From assembly GCA_036557525.1 (NCBI GenBank), contig DATBHH010000108.1:1-10884 (forward strand): DNA of 10,884 bases, in the 5' to 3' direction. A program made the position numbers and the translations under genes. Positions 1 through 7,016 of the stretch are shown in pieces. Below the pieces are notes generated by a model. That model had not been told where the DNA came from and ran no database searches. It worked only from the letters and a program-made list of their open reading frames with translations. Positions within the stretch are counted from its first letter, which is position 1; each line of letters begins with the position of its first letter. Source of the stretch: VRUE01 sp036557525. Its GTDB lineage: Bacteria; Actinomycetota; Thermoleophilia; Solirubrobacterales; 70-9.

Positions 1-783
1 AACGTGTACCCCGGCGGGGTGATCACCCGCTGGAAGGTCCAAGCCCCGCCCGACCAGGCGCCGATCCAGCAACGCCTGGTCGTCAACCGCCAGGTCGGCG
101 AACAGGACGACAGCAAGGTCGGCGAAAGCGCGCTCGAGACCATCGGCCCGGGGACCAACGAATTCGCCACCCGCGTCCCCGCACCCGATTACGCGCACGT
201 CGGCCTCACCGGGCCCGCTGGCGCGCTCTACTGCGACGGCGTCGCGATGGAGACGGCGGGGATCGTCGAAGGCGAATGGCCAATCGGAGAAACGCGACAC
301 TTCGGGGTCGAAGTCAACGACAGCGTCCCGGTCCTCGCGGTCGTCGAGCCGGACCGAGACAGCGACGGCTACGGTGATGAAACTCAGGACGGCTGCCCCC
401 AGAGCGCGCAATACCAGGGCGGTTGTCCGCTGGTCGAGCTCAGGGCGGTGGCGCGGGCGAGGTCGGGAGCGATCGTCATCGATGTCACCCCGACGGCGGA
501 AGCGAAAGTCTATGCCTGGGGCCAGATCAGCTGGGGGACCACGTCAAAGGGCAACCACCGTCGCCGGACGGTCCGCCTCGGCCCGACGAAATACACGTGG
601 GTGGGTGGCGGCGAGGCGCAGCGAATAAAGCTTCCGCTGCCGAGAGCGTCGATCCGCCAACTCAATCGGACACCGCCCCGGGAAAAGCTGCGCGCAAGGG
701 TCTTCGTCCACTCGATCGACCTAGCAGGACGTCCGTCCACCCGAAAACTCCTGGTGGAGCTCAGGGGCCGGGCCGAGGGCTAG
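1..783 (+). CDS. Exported TSP3-loop paralog 1 (5' end outside window)
   Basis: The frame is open from the first base, so the N-terminus and presumably a signal peptide lie to the left of the window. The GTG at base 4 is internal: the residues after it (YPGGVITRWKV) align with residues 62-71 of the next gene (VGGIVTSWRV) and residues 58-66 of the third. The visible 260 residues hold the rest of an N-terminal beta-rich domain with a conserved Cys (GALYC, codon 78). Next comes an Asp loop of the form DxDxDGYGDETQD (codons 118-130), then CPQSA and a further CP (Cys 132 and 142). The last third is a second beta-rich domain with a basic stretch (NHRRR, 185-189) and the ending LRGRAEG. The loop matches the thrombospondin type-3/EF-like calcium-binding pattern, so calcium binding is inferred. 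Role unknown. GAA is frequent for Glu, unlike in the pur genes. Confidence 0.8.
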   Translation, partial: NVYPGGVITRWKVQAPPDQAPIQQRLVVNRQVGEQDDSKVGESALETIGPGTNEFATRVPAPDYAHVGLTGPAGALYCDGVAMETAGIVEGEWPIGETRHFGVEVNDSVPVLAVVEPDRDSDGYGDETQDGCPQSAQYQGGCPLVELRAVARARSGAIVIDVTPTAEAKVYAWGQISWGTTSKGNHRRRTVRLGPTKYTWVGGGEAQRIKLPLPRASIRQLNRTPPREKLRARVFVHSIDLAGRPSTRKLLVELRGRAEG

Positions 784-786
784 GCT
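781..786 (+). promoter_or_regulatory. Probable -10 hexamer TAGGCT, leaderless promoter of second paralog
   Basis: TAGGCT fits the actinobacterial TANNNT -10 pattern and ends six bases before the ATG at 793, so transcription would start at or beside the start codon. It overlaps the TAG stop codon of the upstream gene. No Shine-Dalgarno lies at normal distance. The same hexamer stands before the third paralog. No clear -35 box is visible. Inferred from pattern only. Confidence 0.4.
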
Positions 787-792
787 GCCACC

Positions 793-1767
793 ATGCCCGG
801 CCGCCGCATCGCCTCGATCGCAGCCGCCGCCGTCTCGGCGGCGCTGCTCGCCCCGGCCGGCGCAGCGGCCGCTACCGAAGTCGGCGACGATTGCGCGGCC
901 ACGGTCGAAGACAACACCTACGTAAACGTCCCGGATCAGAAGGCCGCCGACGCGAGCCCGCTTCCCGTCGCGGCGCCGGTCGGCGGGATCGTCACGAGCT
1001 GGAGGGTGAAATCGCTGAGCGCTGAAACCGTCCCGGTTCGGATGGGCGTGTTCCGCCGTACCGGGGAAGGCAAGTTCCTCGTCGCCGCTGCCACGGGCCA
1101 GGAAGGCGCGGTGTTCGGGCTCAACTCGTTCAAGACCCGAATCCCGGTCCAGGCCGGCGACCGATTCGGATTGATCCCGACCGGCGGGAAGACCGTGTCC
1201 TGCGTCACCGGCAGCGAAGACGATCACTCCTGGGCCTACAACGGGGTGCCCGAAGTCGGTTCGGAATACCAGTTCGCCGCCGGCGTGTACGTGCGCGTCC
1301 CGGTCGTCGCGGTGATCGAGCCCGACGCCGACGGCGACGGATACGGCGACGAGACCCAGGACAGATGCCCGCAGAGCGCCGCCACGATCGCCCCCTGCCC
1401 GCCGGTGACCACGACCTTCACGATGAAGCGGAAGGGCAGCGCGATCATCGCCAAGGTCAGCGTCAGCTCCGCGGCCTCGGTCCAGGTCTTCGGCCAGGTC
1501 AGCTGGCAGGTGCGGGGCAAGCCGAAGACAAGCTCCCGCAATCACGGGCTCACGGTCGGGATCAGCGCCGGCGGGCCGAGACAGGTGTCGGCCGGGGAAA
1601 CGAAGAAGTTCAAGGTGCCGCTATCGAAACCGATCCTGCGGCGGCTGGGGCGGATCACGCCGAAGCAGGCGCTGCGAGCATTGATGACCGTTCGGACGAC
1701 CGATGTTGCGGACAGGGTCACCGACCGGCGGCGCCGGTTGAAATTAAGGGGACGCGAGGGCGCCTAG
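793..1767 (+). CDS. Exported TSP3-loop paralog 2
   Basis: 324 residues. The start at 793 gives a clean Sec signal peptide: MPGRR, a hydrophobic stretch to about residue 26 and an AAA-type cleavage site near 27. An N-terminal beta-rich domain (about 30-170) carries Cys34 and Cys137. The Asp loop D178-x-D180-x-D182-G-Y-G-D186-ETQ-D190 is followed by Cys192 (CPQSA) and Cys202. This is one thrombospondin type-3-like calcium-binding repeat. A second beta-rich domain (about 205-320) has a basic loop near 241-250 and ends in RRRRLKLRGREGA. The four Cys positions are shared by all copies where visible, which suggests two disulfides in an exported protein. It lies 9 nt after paralog 1 and 19 nt before paralog 3. 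Adhesion, envelope binding or ligand binding are possible, but nothing here decides among them. Confidence 0.85.
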   Translation: MPGRRIASIAAAAVSAALLAPAGAAAATEVGDDCAATVEDNTYVNVPDQKAADASPLPVAAPVGGIVTSWRVKSLSAETVPVRMGVFRRTGEGKFLVAAATGQEGAVFGLNSFKTRIPVQAGDRFGLIPTGGKTVSCVTGSEDDHSWAYNGVPEVGSEYQFAAGVYVRVPVVAVIEPDADGDGYGDETQDRCPQSAATIAPCPPVTTTFTMKRKGSAIIAKVSVSSAASVQVFGQVSWQVRGKPKTSSRNHGLTVGISAGGPRQVSAGETKKFKVPLSKPILRRLGRITPKQALRALMTVRTTDVADRVTDRRRRLKLRGREGA

Positions 1768-1772
1768 CGGGT

Positions 1773-1778
1773 TAGGCT
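1773..1778 (+). promoter_or_regulatory. Probable -10 hexamer TAGGCT before third paralog
   Basis: This TAGGCT lies eight bases before the ATG at 1787, in a context (GGTTAGGCTGTC) close to that of the second paralog (GGCTAGGCTGCC). There is no ribosome binding site between it and the ATG. A leaderless transcript is likely, so each paralog may have its own promoter rather than depending only on readthrough. Not tested. Confidence 0.4.
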
Positions 1779-1786
1779 GTCCCCGG

Positions 1787-2773
1787 ATGAGACGGGGAGT
1801 CGCATTCGCGGTCGCCGCGCTCGGGACACTGTTGCTCGCCCCGGGCGCCTCTGCCTCGACCCAGGTCGGCAACGTCTGCACGGCCGGGAAACTCATAGGC
1901 AACACGGTCCTGATCCAGCTCGCAAACGAATCCAGCGCCCTGCCGATCGAATCGCCGGCCGGCGTCGTCACCGAATGGAAGGTGACTTCCAGCATCTCCA
2001 CCTCCACGCTGCTCAAGGTCGTCGCGCCGACCGGACCTGAAAACACGTACCGCCTCGTCGCCGAAAGCACGGAACAGGAAATCACCCCCGGCGTCAATTC
2101 CTTCGCCGTCCGGATCCCGGTCCCGGCCGGTGCGCGGTTCGGCCTATTCGCGCCTCCCGGGCCGGGAGGGGCCCTCTATTGCGAAAGCACCAAATCAGGC
2201 GACGTGATGGGATTCCACTCGGGCGACCTCCTCGTCACCGATGCGCCGGAAATGTTCGGCCCCGCCATGGCCGACCGCGTTGCCGTCTCGGCCGTGGTCG
2301 AGCCCGACGTCGACGGCGATGGCTTCGGCGACGAGACCCAGGACAAATGCCCGCAGAGCGCGGCCTTCCAGGCCGCGTGCCCGCAGATCGCGCTCGAAGT
2401 CTTTCCGGTGGTCGAAAAGAGCTCGGTCACCCTGATCGTGATCTCCGACCATGAAGCTCCGGTCGCAGTTTCGGCCAACGCGGTCATCCCCAAGGCCGCG
2501 AAGGCCAAGAAGAAGAAAAAGAGGGCCGCGAGCTCGGCGACGGTGACGATCGACGGCGGCAGCCAGACCGTCGTCCCGAACCACCTCTCCCAGTACAAGC
2601 TCAAATTCCCCTCGAAATTGAAGTCGGCGTTGAAGTCACTGCCGGCCAAGAAGTCGATGACGCTGACGATCACCGCAACCGCGACGAACCTGGTCGGCCA
2701 GACGGCGACCAAGGCGACGACGGTCAAGCTCAAGGGTCAGGCGAAGCCCAAGGCCAAGGCGAAGTCGAAGTAG
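1787..2773 (+). CDS. Exported TSP3-loop paralog 3, Lys-rich tail
   Basis: 328 residues. The signal peptide (MRRG, hydrophobic to about residue 19, cleavage near ASA at 22-24) supports the ATG at 1787. The layout matches the two preceding genes: TQVGNVC (Cys31), VVTEWKV, an N-terminal beta-rich domain with GALYC (Cys132), and the loop D174-x-D176-x-D178-G-F-G-D182-ETQ-D186. CPQSA (Cys188), Cys198 and a C-terminal beta-rich domain follow. Two features set it apart: a lysine run at about 236-246 (KAAKAKKKKKR), where the siblings have shorter basic loops, and a C-terminal tail KPKAKAKSK. These could contact anionic cell-wall polymers or other polyanions, which is inference. Stop to purF start is 84 nt. 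Function unknown. Confidence 0.85.
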   Translation: MRRGVAFAVAALGTLLLAPGASASTQVGNVCTAGKLIGNTVLIQLANESSALPIESPAGVVTEWKVTSSISTSTLLKVVAPTGPENTYRLVAESTEQEITPGVNSFAVRIPVPAGARFGLFAPPGPGGALYCESTKSGDVMGFHSGDLLVTDAPEMFGPAMADRVAVSAVVEPDVDGDGFGDETQDKCPQSAAFQAACPQIALEVFPVVEKSSVTLIVISDHEAPVAVSANAVIPKAAKAKKKKKRAASSATVTIDGGSQTVVPNHLSQYKLKFPSKLKSALKSLPAKKSMTLTITATATNLVGQTATKATTVKLKGQAKPKAKAKSK

Positions 2774-2785
2774 CCAGCCCCGTTG

Positions 2786-2802
2786 CTACCCTGCCGGGGT
2801 AG
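2786..2802 (+). promoter_or_regulatory. Probable purF promoter -10 within an inverted repeat
   Basis: The sequence is CTACCC-TGCCG-GGGTAG, a 6-bp inverted repeat with a 5-base spacer. Its left arm includes TACCCT (2787-2792), which fits the TANNNT -10 pattern, giving a transcript start near 2799 and a leader of about 60 nt before purF. The repeat could be an operator overlapping the -10, or chance in GC-rich DNA. No purine riboswitch is recognisable in the leader. Confidence 0.3.
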
Positions 2803-2857
2803 GCGATCCGCCTGCGCGCCCATTGATCCGAAAGACGAGGAAAGCGCGCCCTCTCAC

Positions 2858-4297
2858 TTGAACGACCTGCCTCTCAGCGAGCGCGATGGACCGCGCGATG
2901 AGTGCGGCGTCTTCGGCGTCTACGCGCCCGGGCACGACGTCGCCCGGCTCGCCTACTTCGGCCTCTACGCGCTCCAGCACCGCGGCCAGGAGTCGGCCGG
3001 GATCGCGACCTGCGAGGGCGGCCACATCACCACGCTGCGCGACTCGGGCCTGGTCTCCCAGGTCTTCGACGAGGAGAAGCTGCGGGCGCTCGAGGGCGAC
3101 ATGGCGATCGGCCACGTCCGCTACTCGACCACCGGCGGCGGCTCGTGGGAGAACGCGCAGCCGGTCTGGCGCGACGACGGCCGCGAGATCGCCCTCGCCC
3201 ACAACGGCAACCTGACCAACGCGGTCGGGCTCTGGGGCGAGTTGAAGGAGAGAGGGATCTCCTTCCGCGGCACCTCGGACTCGGAGATCATCGCGGCCCT
3301 GCTCTCCTCCAACGACGCCCGCTACATCGAGGACGTCGTCGCCGACGTGATGCCGAGGCTGCGCGGGGCCTACTCGACGGTCGCGATGACGAAGCGGGCG
3401 ATCGTCGCCTTCCGCGACCCGCACGGGGTCCGCCCGCTCTCGCTCGGGCGGCTCGGCGATCGCTTCGTCGTCGCGTCGGAGAGCTGCGCCTTCGACATCA
3501 TCGGCGCCGATCTCCTGCGCGAGATCCGCCCCGGAGAGATGGTCTCGCTGACCGAGCGCGGGCTCGAGACGCGCCAGATCGTGCGGTCGACGCGGCCGGC
3601 GATCTGCGTCTTCGAGCACATCTACTTCTCGCGCCCCGACAGCCGCCTCGAGGGGAAGGTCCTGCAGGAGGTGCGCGGGAGGATGGGCGAGATCCTCTGG
3701 CGCGAGGCGCCGGTCGAGGCCGACCTCGTGATCTCGGTCCCCGACTCCGGCAACCCCGCCGCCGCCGGCGTCGCCCGGGCCTCGGGGCTGCCCCGCGACG
3801 ACGGCCTGATCAAGAACCGCTACGTCGCCCGGACCTTCATCCAGCCCGGGCAGGAGCTGCGCAAGCGCGGCCTGCGGCTGAAGTTCAACCCGCTGCCGGA
3901 GATCGTCGCCGGAAAGCGGATCGTCGTCGTCGACGACTCGATCGTGCGCGGCAACACGACCCGCCAGATCGTCGGGATGCTGCGCGAGGCCGGCGCCGGC
4001 GAGGTCCACCTGCGGATCAGCGCGCCGCCGATCCGCCATCCGTGCCACTACGGGATCGACATGTCGACCCGCGAGGAGATGATCGCCCACGGGCGGACGA
4101 TCGACGAGATCGCCGACGAGCTCGGTGCCGACTCGCTCGCCTACCTCTCGATGGAGGGCGTCTACGAGGCGATCGGCGGCGCGCCCGAAGACCACTGCGA
4201 CGCCTGCTTCACCGGCCGCTACCCGCTCGGCGACCCCGACGACGCCAACGGCAAGTTTGCGCTCGAGGACATCGCCGTCGTTCCCGCCGGCTCCTGA
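2858..4297 (+). CDS. purF: Amidophosphoribosyltransferase (PurF), Fe-S/propeptide type
   Basis: Catalyses the first committed purine step: PRPP plus glutamine to phosphoribosylamine, in the cytoplasm. The TTG at 2858 gives 479 residues beginning MNDLPLSERD; a GAGGAAAG about 13 nt upstream is a loose ribosome site. An earlier in-frame TTG at 2783 sits at the probable promoter and is rejected. The glutaminase nucleophile is Cys16 (DECGVFGVY), so a 15-residue propeptide must be removed, as in Bacillus subtilis PurF. Further glutaminase-domain motifs are QHRGQESAGI and GHVRYSTTGG. The phosphoribosyltransferase domain has VPDSG and the PRPP loop VVVDDSIVRGNTT (about 356-368). Cys250, Cys396, Cys447 and Cys450 match the four ligands of the B. 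subtilis 4Fe-4S cluster. First gene of purF-purN-purH. Identification is secure; the exact start is less so. Confidence 0.95.
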   Translation: MNDLPLSERDGPRDECGVFGVYAPGHDVARLAYFGLYALQHRGQESAGIATCEGGHITTLRDSGLVSQVFDEEKLRALEGDMAIGHVRYSTTGGGSWENAQPVWRDDGREIALAHNGNLTNAVGLWGELKERGISFRGTSDSEIIAALLSSNDARYIEDVVADVMPRLRGAYSTVAMTKRAIVAFRDPHGVRPLSLGRLGDRFVVASESCAFDIIGADLLREIRPGEMVSLTERGLETRQIVRSTRPAICVFEHIYFSRPDSRLEGKVLQEVRGRMGEILWREAPVEADLVISVPDSGNPAAAGVARASGLPRDDGLIKNRYVARTFIQPGQELRKRGLRLKFNPLPEIVAGKRIVVVDDSIVRGNTTRQIVGMLREAGAGEVHLRISAPPIRHPCHYGIDMSTREEMIAHGRTIDEIADELGADSLAYLSMEGVYEAIGGAPEDHCDACFTGRYPLGDPDDANGKFALEDIAVVPAGS

Positions 4298-4300
4298 GCC

Positions 4301-4912
4301 GTGTTCAGGGTCTGCGTCCTCGCCTCGGGCACCGGGTCCAATCTCCAGGCGATCCTCGACACCGTCCATGGTCGCGATGAAATCGAGGTCGTCGGAGTCG
4401 GCTCCGACAAGGCGGGGGCGATGGCGCTCGAGCGGGCCAGGGCGGCCGGGGTCGAGACCGCCGTCTTCGCCGCCGCCGAGCATCGCGACCGCGAGGCGCG
4501 GGACGCCGCGATGGCCGACTGGATCGAGGGCCTCGGGGCTGACCTGGTCGTCCTCGCCGGCTACATGCAGCTGCTCGGCGCGCCCTTCGTCGCCCGCTTC
4601 AGCAACCGCATCGTCAACGTCCACCCGGCGCTGCTGCCGTCGTTCCCAGGACTCGACGCGATCGGCCGGGCGCTCGCGGCGGGGGTCGAGGTCACCGGCG
4701 TCACCGTCCACTTCGTCGACGAGGGAGTCGACACCGGGCCGGTGATCGCCCAGCGCGAGGTGCCCGTCCCCGCCGACCGCGATCGCGCCCGGCTCGAGGC
4801 CGCGGTCCACGCCGTCGAGCACGAGCTCTACCCGGAGGCGATCCGCATGATCGCGCGGGGCATGGTTAGGATCGACTCGAGCGACCCGTCCACGGTCCTC
4901 GTCGATGAGTGA
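4301..4912 (+). CDS. purN: Phosphoribosylglycinamide formyltransferase (PurN)
   Basis: Transfers a formyl group from 10-formyltetrahydrofolate to GAR, the third purine step. The 203-residue length is normal for the family. The start is GTG at 4301, three bases after the purF stop, giving MFRVCVLASGTGSNLQAI with the phosphate-binding GTGSN loop. The catalytic triad falls at the same numbers as in the E. coli enzyme: Asn106 and His108 (NVHPALLPSFPG) and Asp144 (DEGVDTGPVI). The last codons overlap the purH start by 8 bases. No strong Shine-Dalgarno precedes it, and translation is probably coupled to purF. Confidence 0.95.
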   Translation: MFRVCVLASGTGSNLQAILDTVHGRDEIEVVGVGSDKAGAMALERARAAGVETAVFAAAEHRDREARDAAMADWIEGLGADLVVLAGYMQLLGAPFVARFSNRIVNVHPALLPSFPGLDAIGRALAAGVEVTGVTVHFVDEGVDTGPVIAQREVPVPADRDRARLEAAVHAVEHELYPEAIRMIARGMVRIDSSDPSTVLVDE

Positions 4913-6524
4913 GGCCCAGACAAAGACCGCGCAGGATGCCGTCGAAAACGGCGCGATCCGAGTGCGCCGGGCGCTGATCTCGGTCTCCGACAAGACCGGG
5001 GTCGCCGACTTCGCCAGGGAGCTGGCCGCGGCCGGGGTCGAGATCCTCTCCACCGGGGGAACCGCATCGGCGCTGCGCGAGGCCGGGATCGAGGTCACCG
5101 ACGTCTCCGAGTTCACCGGTCAGGAGGAGATCCTCGACGGCCGGGTCAAGACCCTCCATCCCCGCCTCCACGCGGCGCTGCTGGCGCGGCGCGACGACCC
5201 CGAGCACATGGCGACGCTGGAGCGCGAGGGAATCGAGCCGATCGATCTGGTCTGCGTCAACCTCTACCCGTTCGAGGAGACGATCAAAGGCCATGAGGTC
5301 GAGCACGAGGTGGCGATCGAGAACATCGACATCGGCGGCCCGACGATGATCCGCGCGGCGGCCAAGAACCACGCCGGGGTTGCGGTCGTGGTGAAACCGG
5401 AGTCCTACGACGCGGTCTGCGCCGAGCTCGAGGAGTCCGGGGGCGCCGAACTGTCCGCCTCGACCCGGCACTGGCTGGCGAACGAGGCCTTCGCCCAGAC
5501 CGCTCGCTACGACGCCGCGATCAGCCGCTGGTTCTCGCTTTCCTACGAGGACTTCCCCGAGCACCTGGCGATCGCCCTCGAAAAGGAGCTCGACCTCGCC
5601 TACGGCGAGAACCCGCACCAGCGGGCCGCGCTCTATTCCGAAGTCGGGGTACGCAGCCACGCGCTCTCGGGGATCTCGAAGCTGCACGGCCGCGCGCTCT
5701 CGTTCAACAACGTCCTCGACCTCGACTCCGCGCGGGCGCTGACCGAAGACTTCGACGGCCCGGCCTGCACGATCGTCAAGCACAACAACCCGTGCGGGGC
5801 CGCGCTCGGTGAGGACGCGCTCGATGCCTACCGGCGGGCGCTCGCCTGCGACCCGCTCTCGGCGTTCGGCGGTGTGATCGCGATCAACCGGCCGATCGGC
5901 CGCGAGCTGGCCGAAGCGCTGCATGAGAACTTCGTCGAGGTCCTGATCGCGCCCGCCTTCGACGATGACGCGCTCGAGGTGCTGCAGCGCAAGGAGGCGA
6001 TCCGGATCCTCTGCGACGAGGAGCGGCGGCGGCCGAACCCGGGCGAACGCGACGTCAAACGGGTCCGGGGGGGCCTCCTGATCCAGGACCGCGACGGCAA
6101 TCCCGAGCCGCGCGAGCTGATGGAGGTGGTGACCAAGCGCGAGCCGACCGAGAGGGAATGGGACGACCTGTGCTTCGCCTGGACCGTGGTCCGCCACGTC
6201 CGCTCGAACGCGATCGTCCTCGGGCGCGACGGGGCGACCCTCGGGATCGGCGCCGGCCAGATGAGCCGCGTCGACTCGGTCCGGCTCGCGGTCGACAAGT
6301 GCCACGACGCGCGCGGCGGCGATGCGGACCGGCTGCTCGCCGGCTCGGTCGTCGCCTCGGACGCGTTCTTCCCGTTCGCCGACGGGCCCGAGCTCGCGAT
6401 CGAGGCCGGCGCCACGGCGCTGATCCAGCCCGGCGGCTCCAAGCGCGACGCCGAGGTGATCGAGGCCTGCGACGCCGCCGGGGTGACGATGGTCTTCACC
6501 AAGCACCGGCATTTCAGGCACTAG
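4905..6524 (+). CDS. purH: Bifunctional AICAR transformylase/IMP cyclohydrolase (PurH)
   Basis: Carries out the last two steps to IMP: formylation of AICAR, then ring closure of FAICAR. The 539 residues are slightly more than usual because of about 19 extra N-terminal residues before RRALISVSDKTGV. The IMP cyclohydrolase (MGS-like) domain covers about 20-165, with STGGTA and LDGRVKTLHPRLHAALL. The transformylase domain follows, with the active-site KHNNPCG (Lys292-His293), SAFGGVIA, SDAFFPF (485-491) and the terminal HRHFRH. The ATG at 4905 overlaps the end of purN, which implies coupled translation. There is no strong ribosome site of its own. Confidence 0.96.
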   Translation: MSEAQTKTAQDAVENGAIRVRRALISVSDKTGVADFARELAAAGVEILSTGGTASALREAGIEVTDVSEFTGQEEILDGRVKTLHPRLHAALLARRDDPEHMATLEREGIEPIDLVCVNLYPFEETIKGHEVEHEVAIENIDIGGPTMIRAAAKNHAGVAVVVKPESYDAVCAELEESGGAELSASTRHWLANEAFAQTARYDAAISRWFSLSYEDFPEHLAIALEKELDLAYGENPHQRAALYSEVGVRSHALSGISKLHGRALSFNNVLDLDSARALTEDFDGPACTIVKHNNPCGAALGEDALDAYRRALACDPLSAFGGVIAINRPIGRELAEALHENFVEVLIAPAFDDDALEVLQRKEAIRILCDEERRRPNPGERDVKRVRGGLLIQDRDGNPEPRELMEVVTKREPTEREWDDLCFAWTVVRHVRSNAIVLGRDGATLGIGAGQMSRVDSVRLAVDKCHDARGGDADRLLAGSVVASDAFFPFADGPELAIEAGATALIQPGGSKRDAEVIEACDAAGVTMVFTKHRHFRH

Positions 6525-6544
6525 CCACTCCGGCGGCCGAGGGC

Positions 6545-6550
6545 TATCTT
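6545..6550 (+). promoter_or_regulatory. Probable -10 hexamer TATCTT, leaderless promoter
   Basis: TATCTT fits TANNNT and ends seven bases before the GTG at 6558, the spacing expected when the first transcribed base is the start codon. No Shine-Dalgarno is visible between them. It suggests the SRPBCC gene is transcribed separately from purH, although purH ends only 33 nt upstream. Confidence 0.4.
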
Positions 6551-6557
6551 CGGTCCG

Positions 6558-7016
6558 GTGAAGCCGGTCACGGTCTCGGTCGAGGTCCCGCAGTCTCAGG
6601 AGGTCGTCTTCGACTACCTCGACGCGCTCGCCGATCACGAGGCGTTCACCGACCACTTCCTCGTCGACTGGGAGACATCGGGGCCGCCGCGCGGTGTCGG
6701 GGCCCGGGCCCGGATGCGGGTCAGGAAACCGGGGCCCGAGGACTGGCTCGAGATGGAGGTGATCACCTCCGAGCGCCCGCGCCGAAGCGTCGAGCAGTCG
6801 ACGAGCGCGAAGGGAAAGCGGGTGACGCGCGGCACCTATCTCCTCGAGGGGGTCGTCGGAGGCGGCACCTCGATCAGCTTCGAGCTCGCCTGGCTCCAGG
6901 CGCCGACGGGCGAGCGCCTGATCGGCCCGATCACCAGGGCGGTGACCCGCAGCGCCAACCAGAAGGCGCTGCGCCGGCTGTCCGAACGGCTGGCAGAGCG
7001 GGACAGCCCCGCCTAG
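6558..7016 (+). CDS. SRPBCC (START-like/polyketide cyclase-type) protein
   Basis: 152 residues starting at GTG. The opening pattern of a beta strand (VTVSVEVP), then QEVVFDYLDALADHEAFTDHF, then alternating strands (GARARMRVR, LEMEVITSERPRRSVEQ, GTYLLEGVVGGGTSISFELAW) and a long C-terminal helix (NQKALRRLSERLAE) fits the helix-grip fold of SRPBCC proteins such as Polyketide_cyc2. Such proteins bind hydrophobic ligands in a cavity; no substrate can be read from the sequence. There is no signal peptide or membrane segment, so it is probably cytoplasmic. It follows purH but shows no functional link to it. Its TAG stop shares bases with the stop of the opposing gene. Confidence 0.75.
   Translation: MKPVTVSVEVPQSQEVVFDYLDALADHEAFTDHFLVDWETSGPPRGVGARARMRVRKPGPEDWLEMEVITSERPRRSVEQSTSAKGKRVTRGTYLLEGVVGGGTSISFELAWLQAPTGERLIGPITRAVTRSANQKALRRLSERLAERDSPA

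Noticed and set aside
1324..2356. Near-identical DNA segments in the paralogs as a mobile or CRISPR-type repeat
   Set aside because: They encode the same Asp-loop and CPQSA segment in frame and are about 1 kb apart, so protein homology explains them.
2778..2799. CCCCG/CGGGG hairpin after paralog 3 as a terminator
   Set aside because: Short stem with a 12-base loop and no U tract; it overlaps the probable purF promoter.
2783..2857. Earlier TTG start for purF at 2783
   Set aside because: It lies in the probable promoter and would give a 40-residue segment before the nucleophile Cys, much longer than known PurF propeptides.
4867..4872. TAGGAT inside purN as an internal promoter for purH
   Set aside because: It fits TANNNT but has no -35, and purN and purH overlap, so coupled expression explains purH without it.
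2786..5116. 776-codon open frame on the minus strand opposite purF and purN
   Set aside because: Its sequence is a low-complexity run of Arg, Asp, Val and Ala typical of the antisense of high-GC genes. The + strand carries full motifs of PurF and PurN.
4866..6656. 596-codon open frame on the minus strand opposite purH
   Set aside because: Shadow frame with biased composition; PurH motifs on the + strand cover the same bases from end to end.
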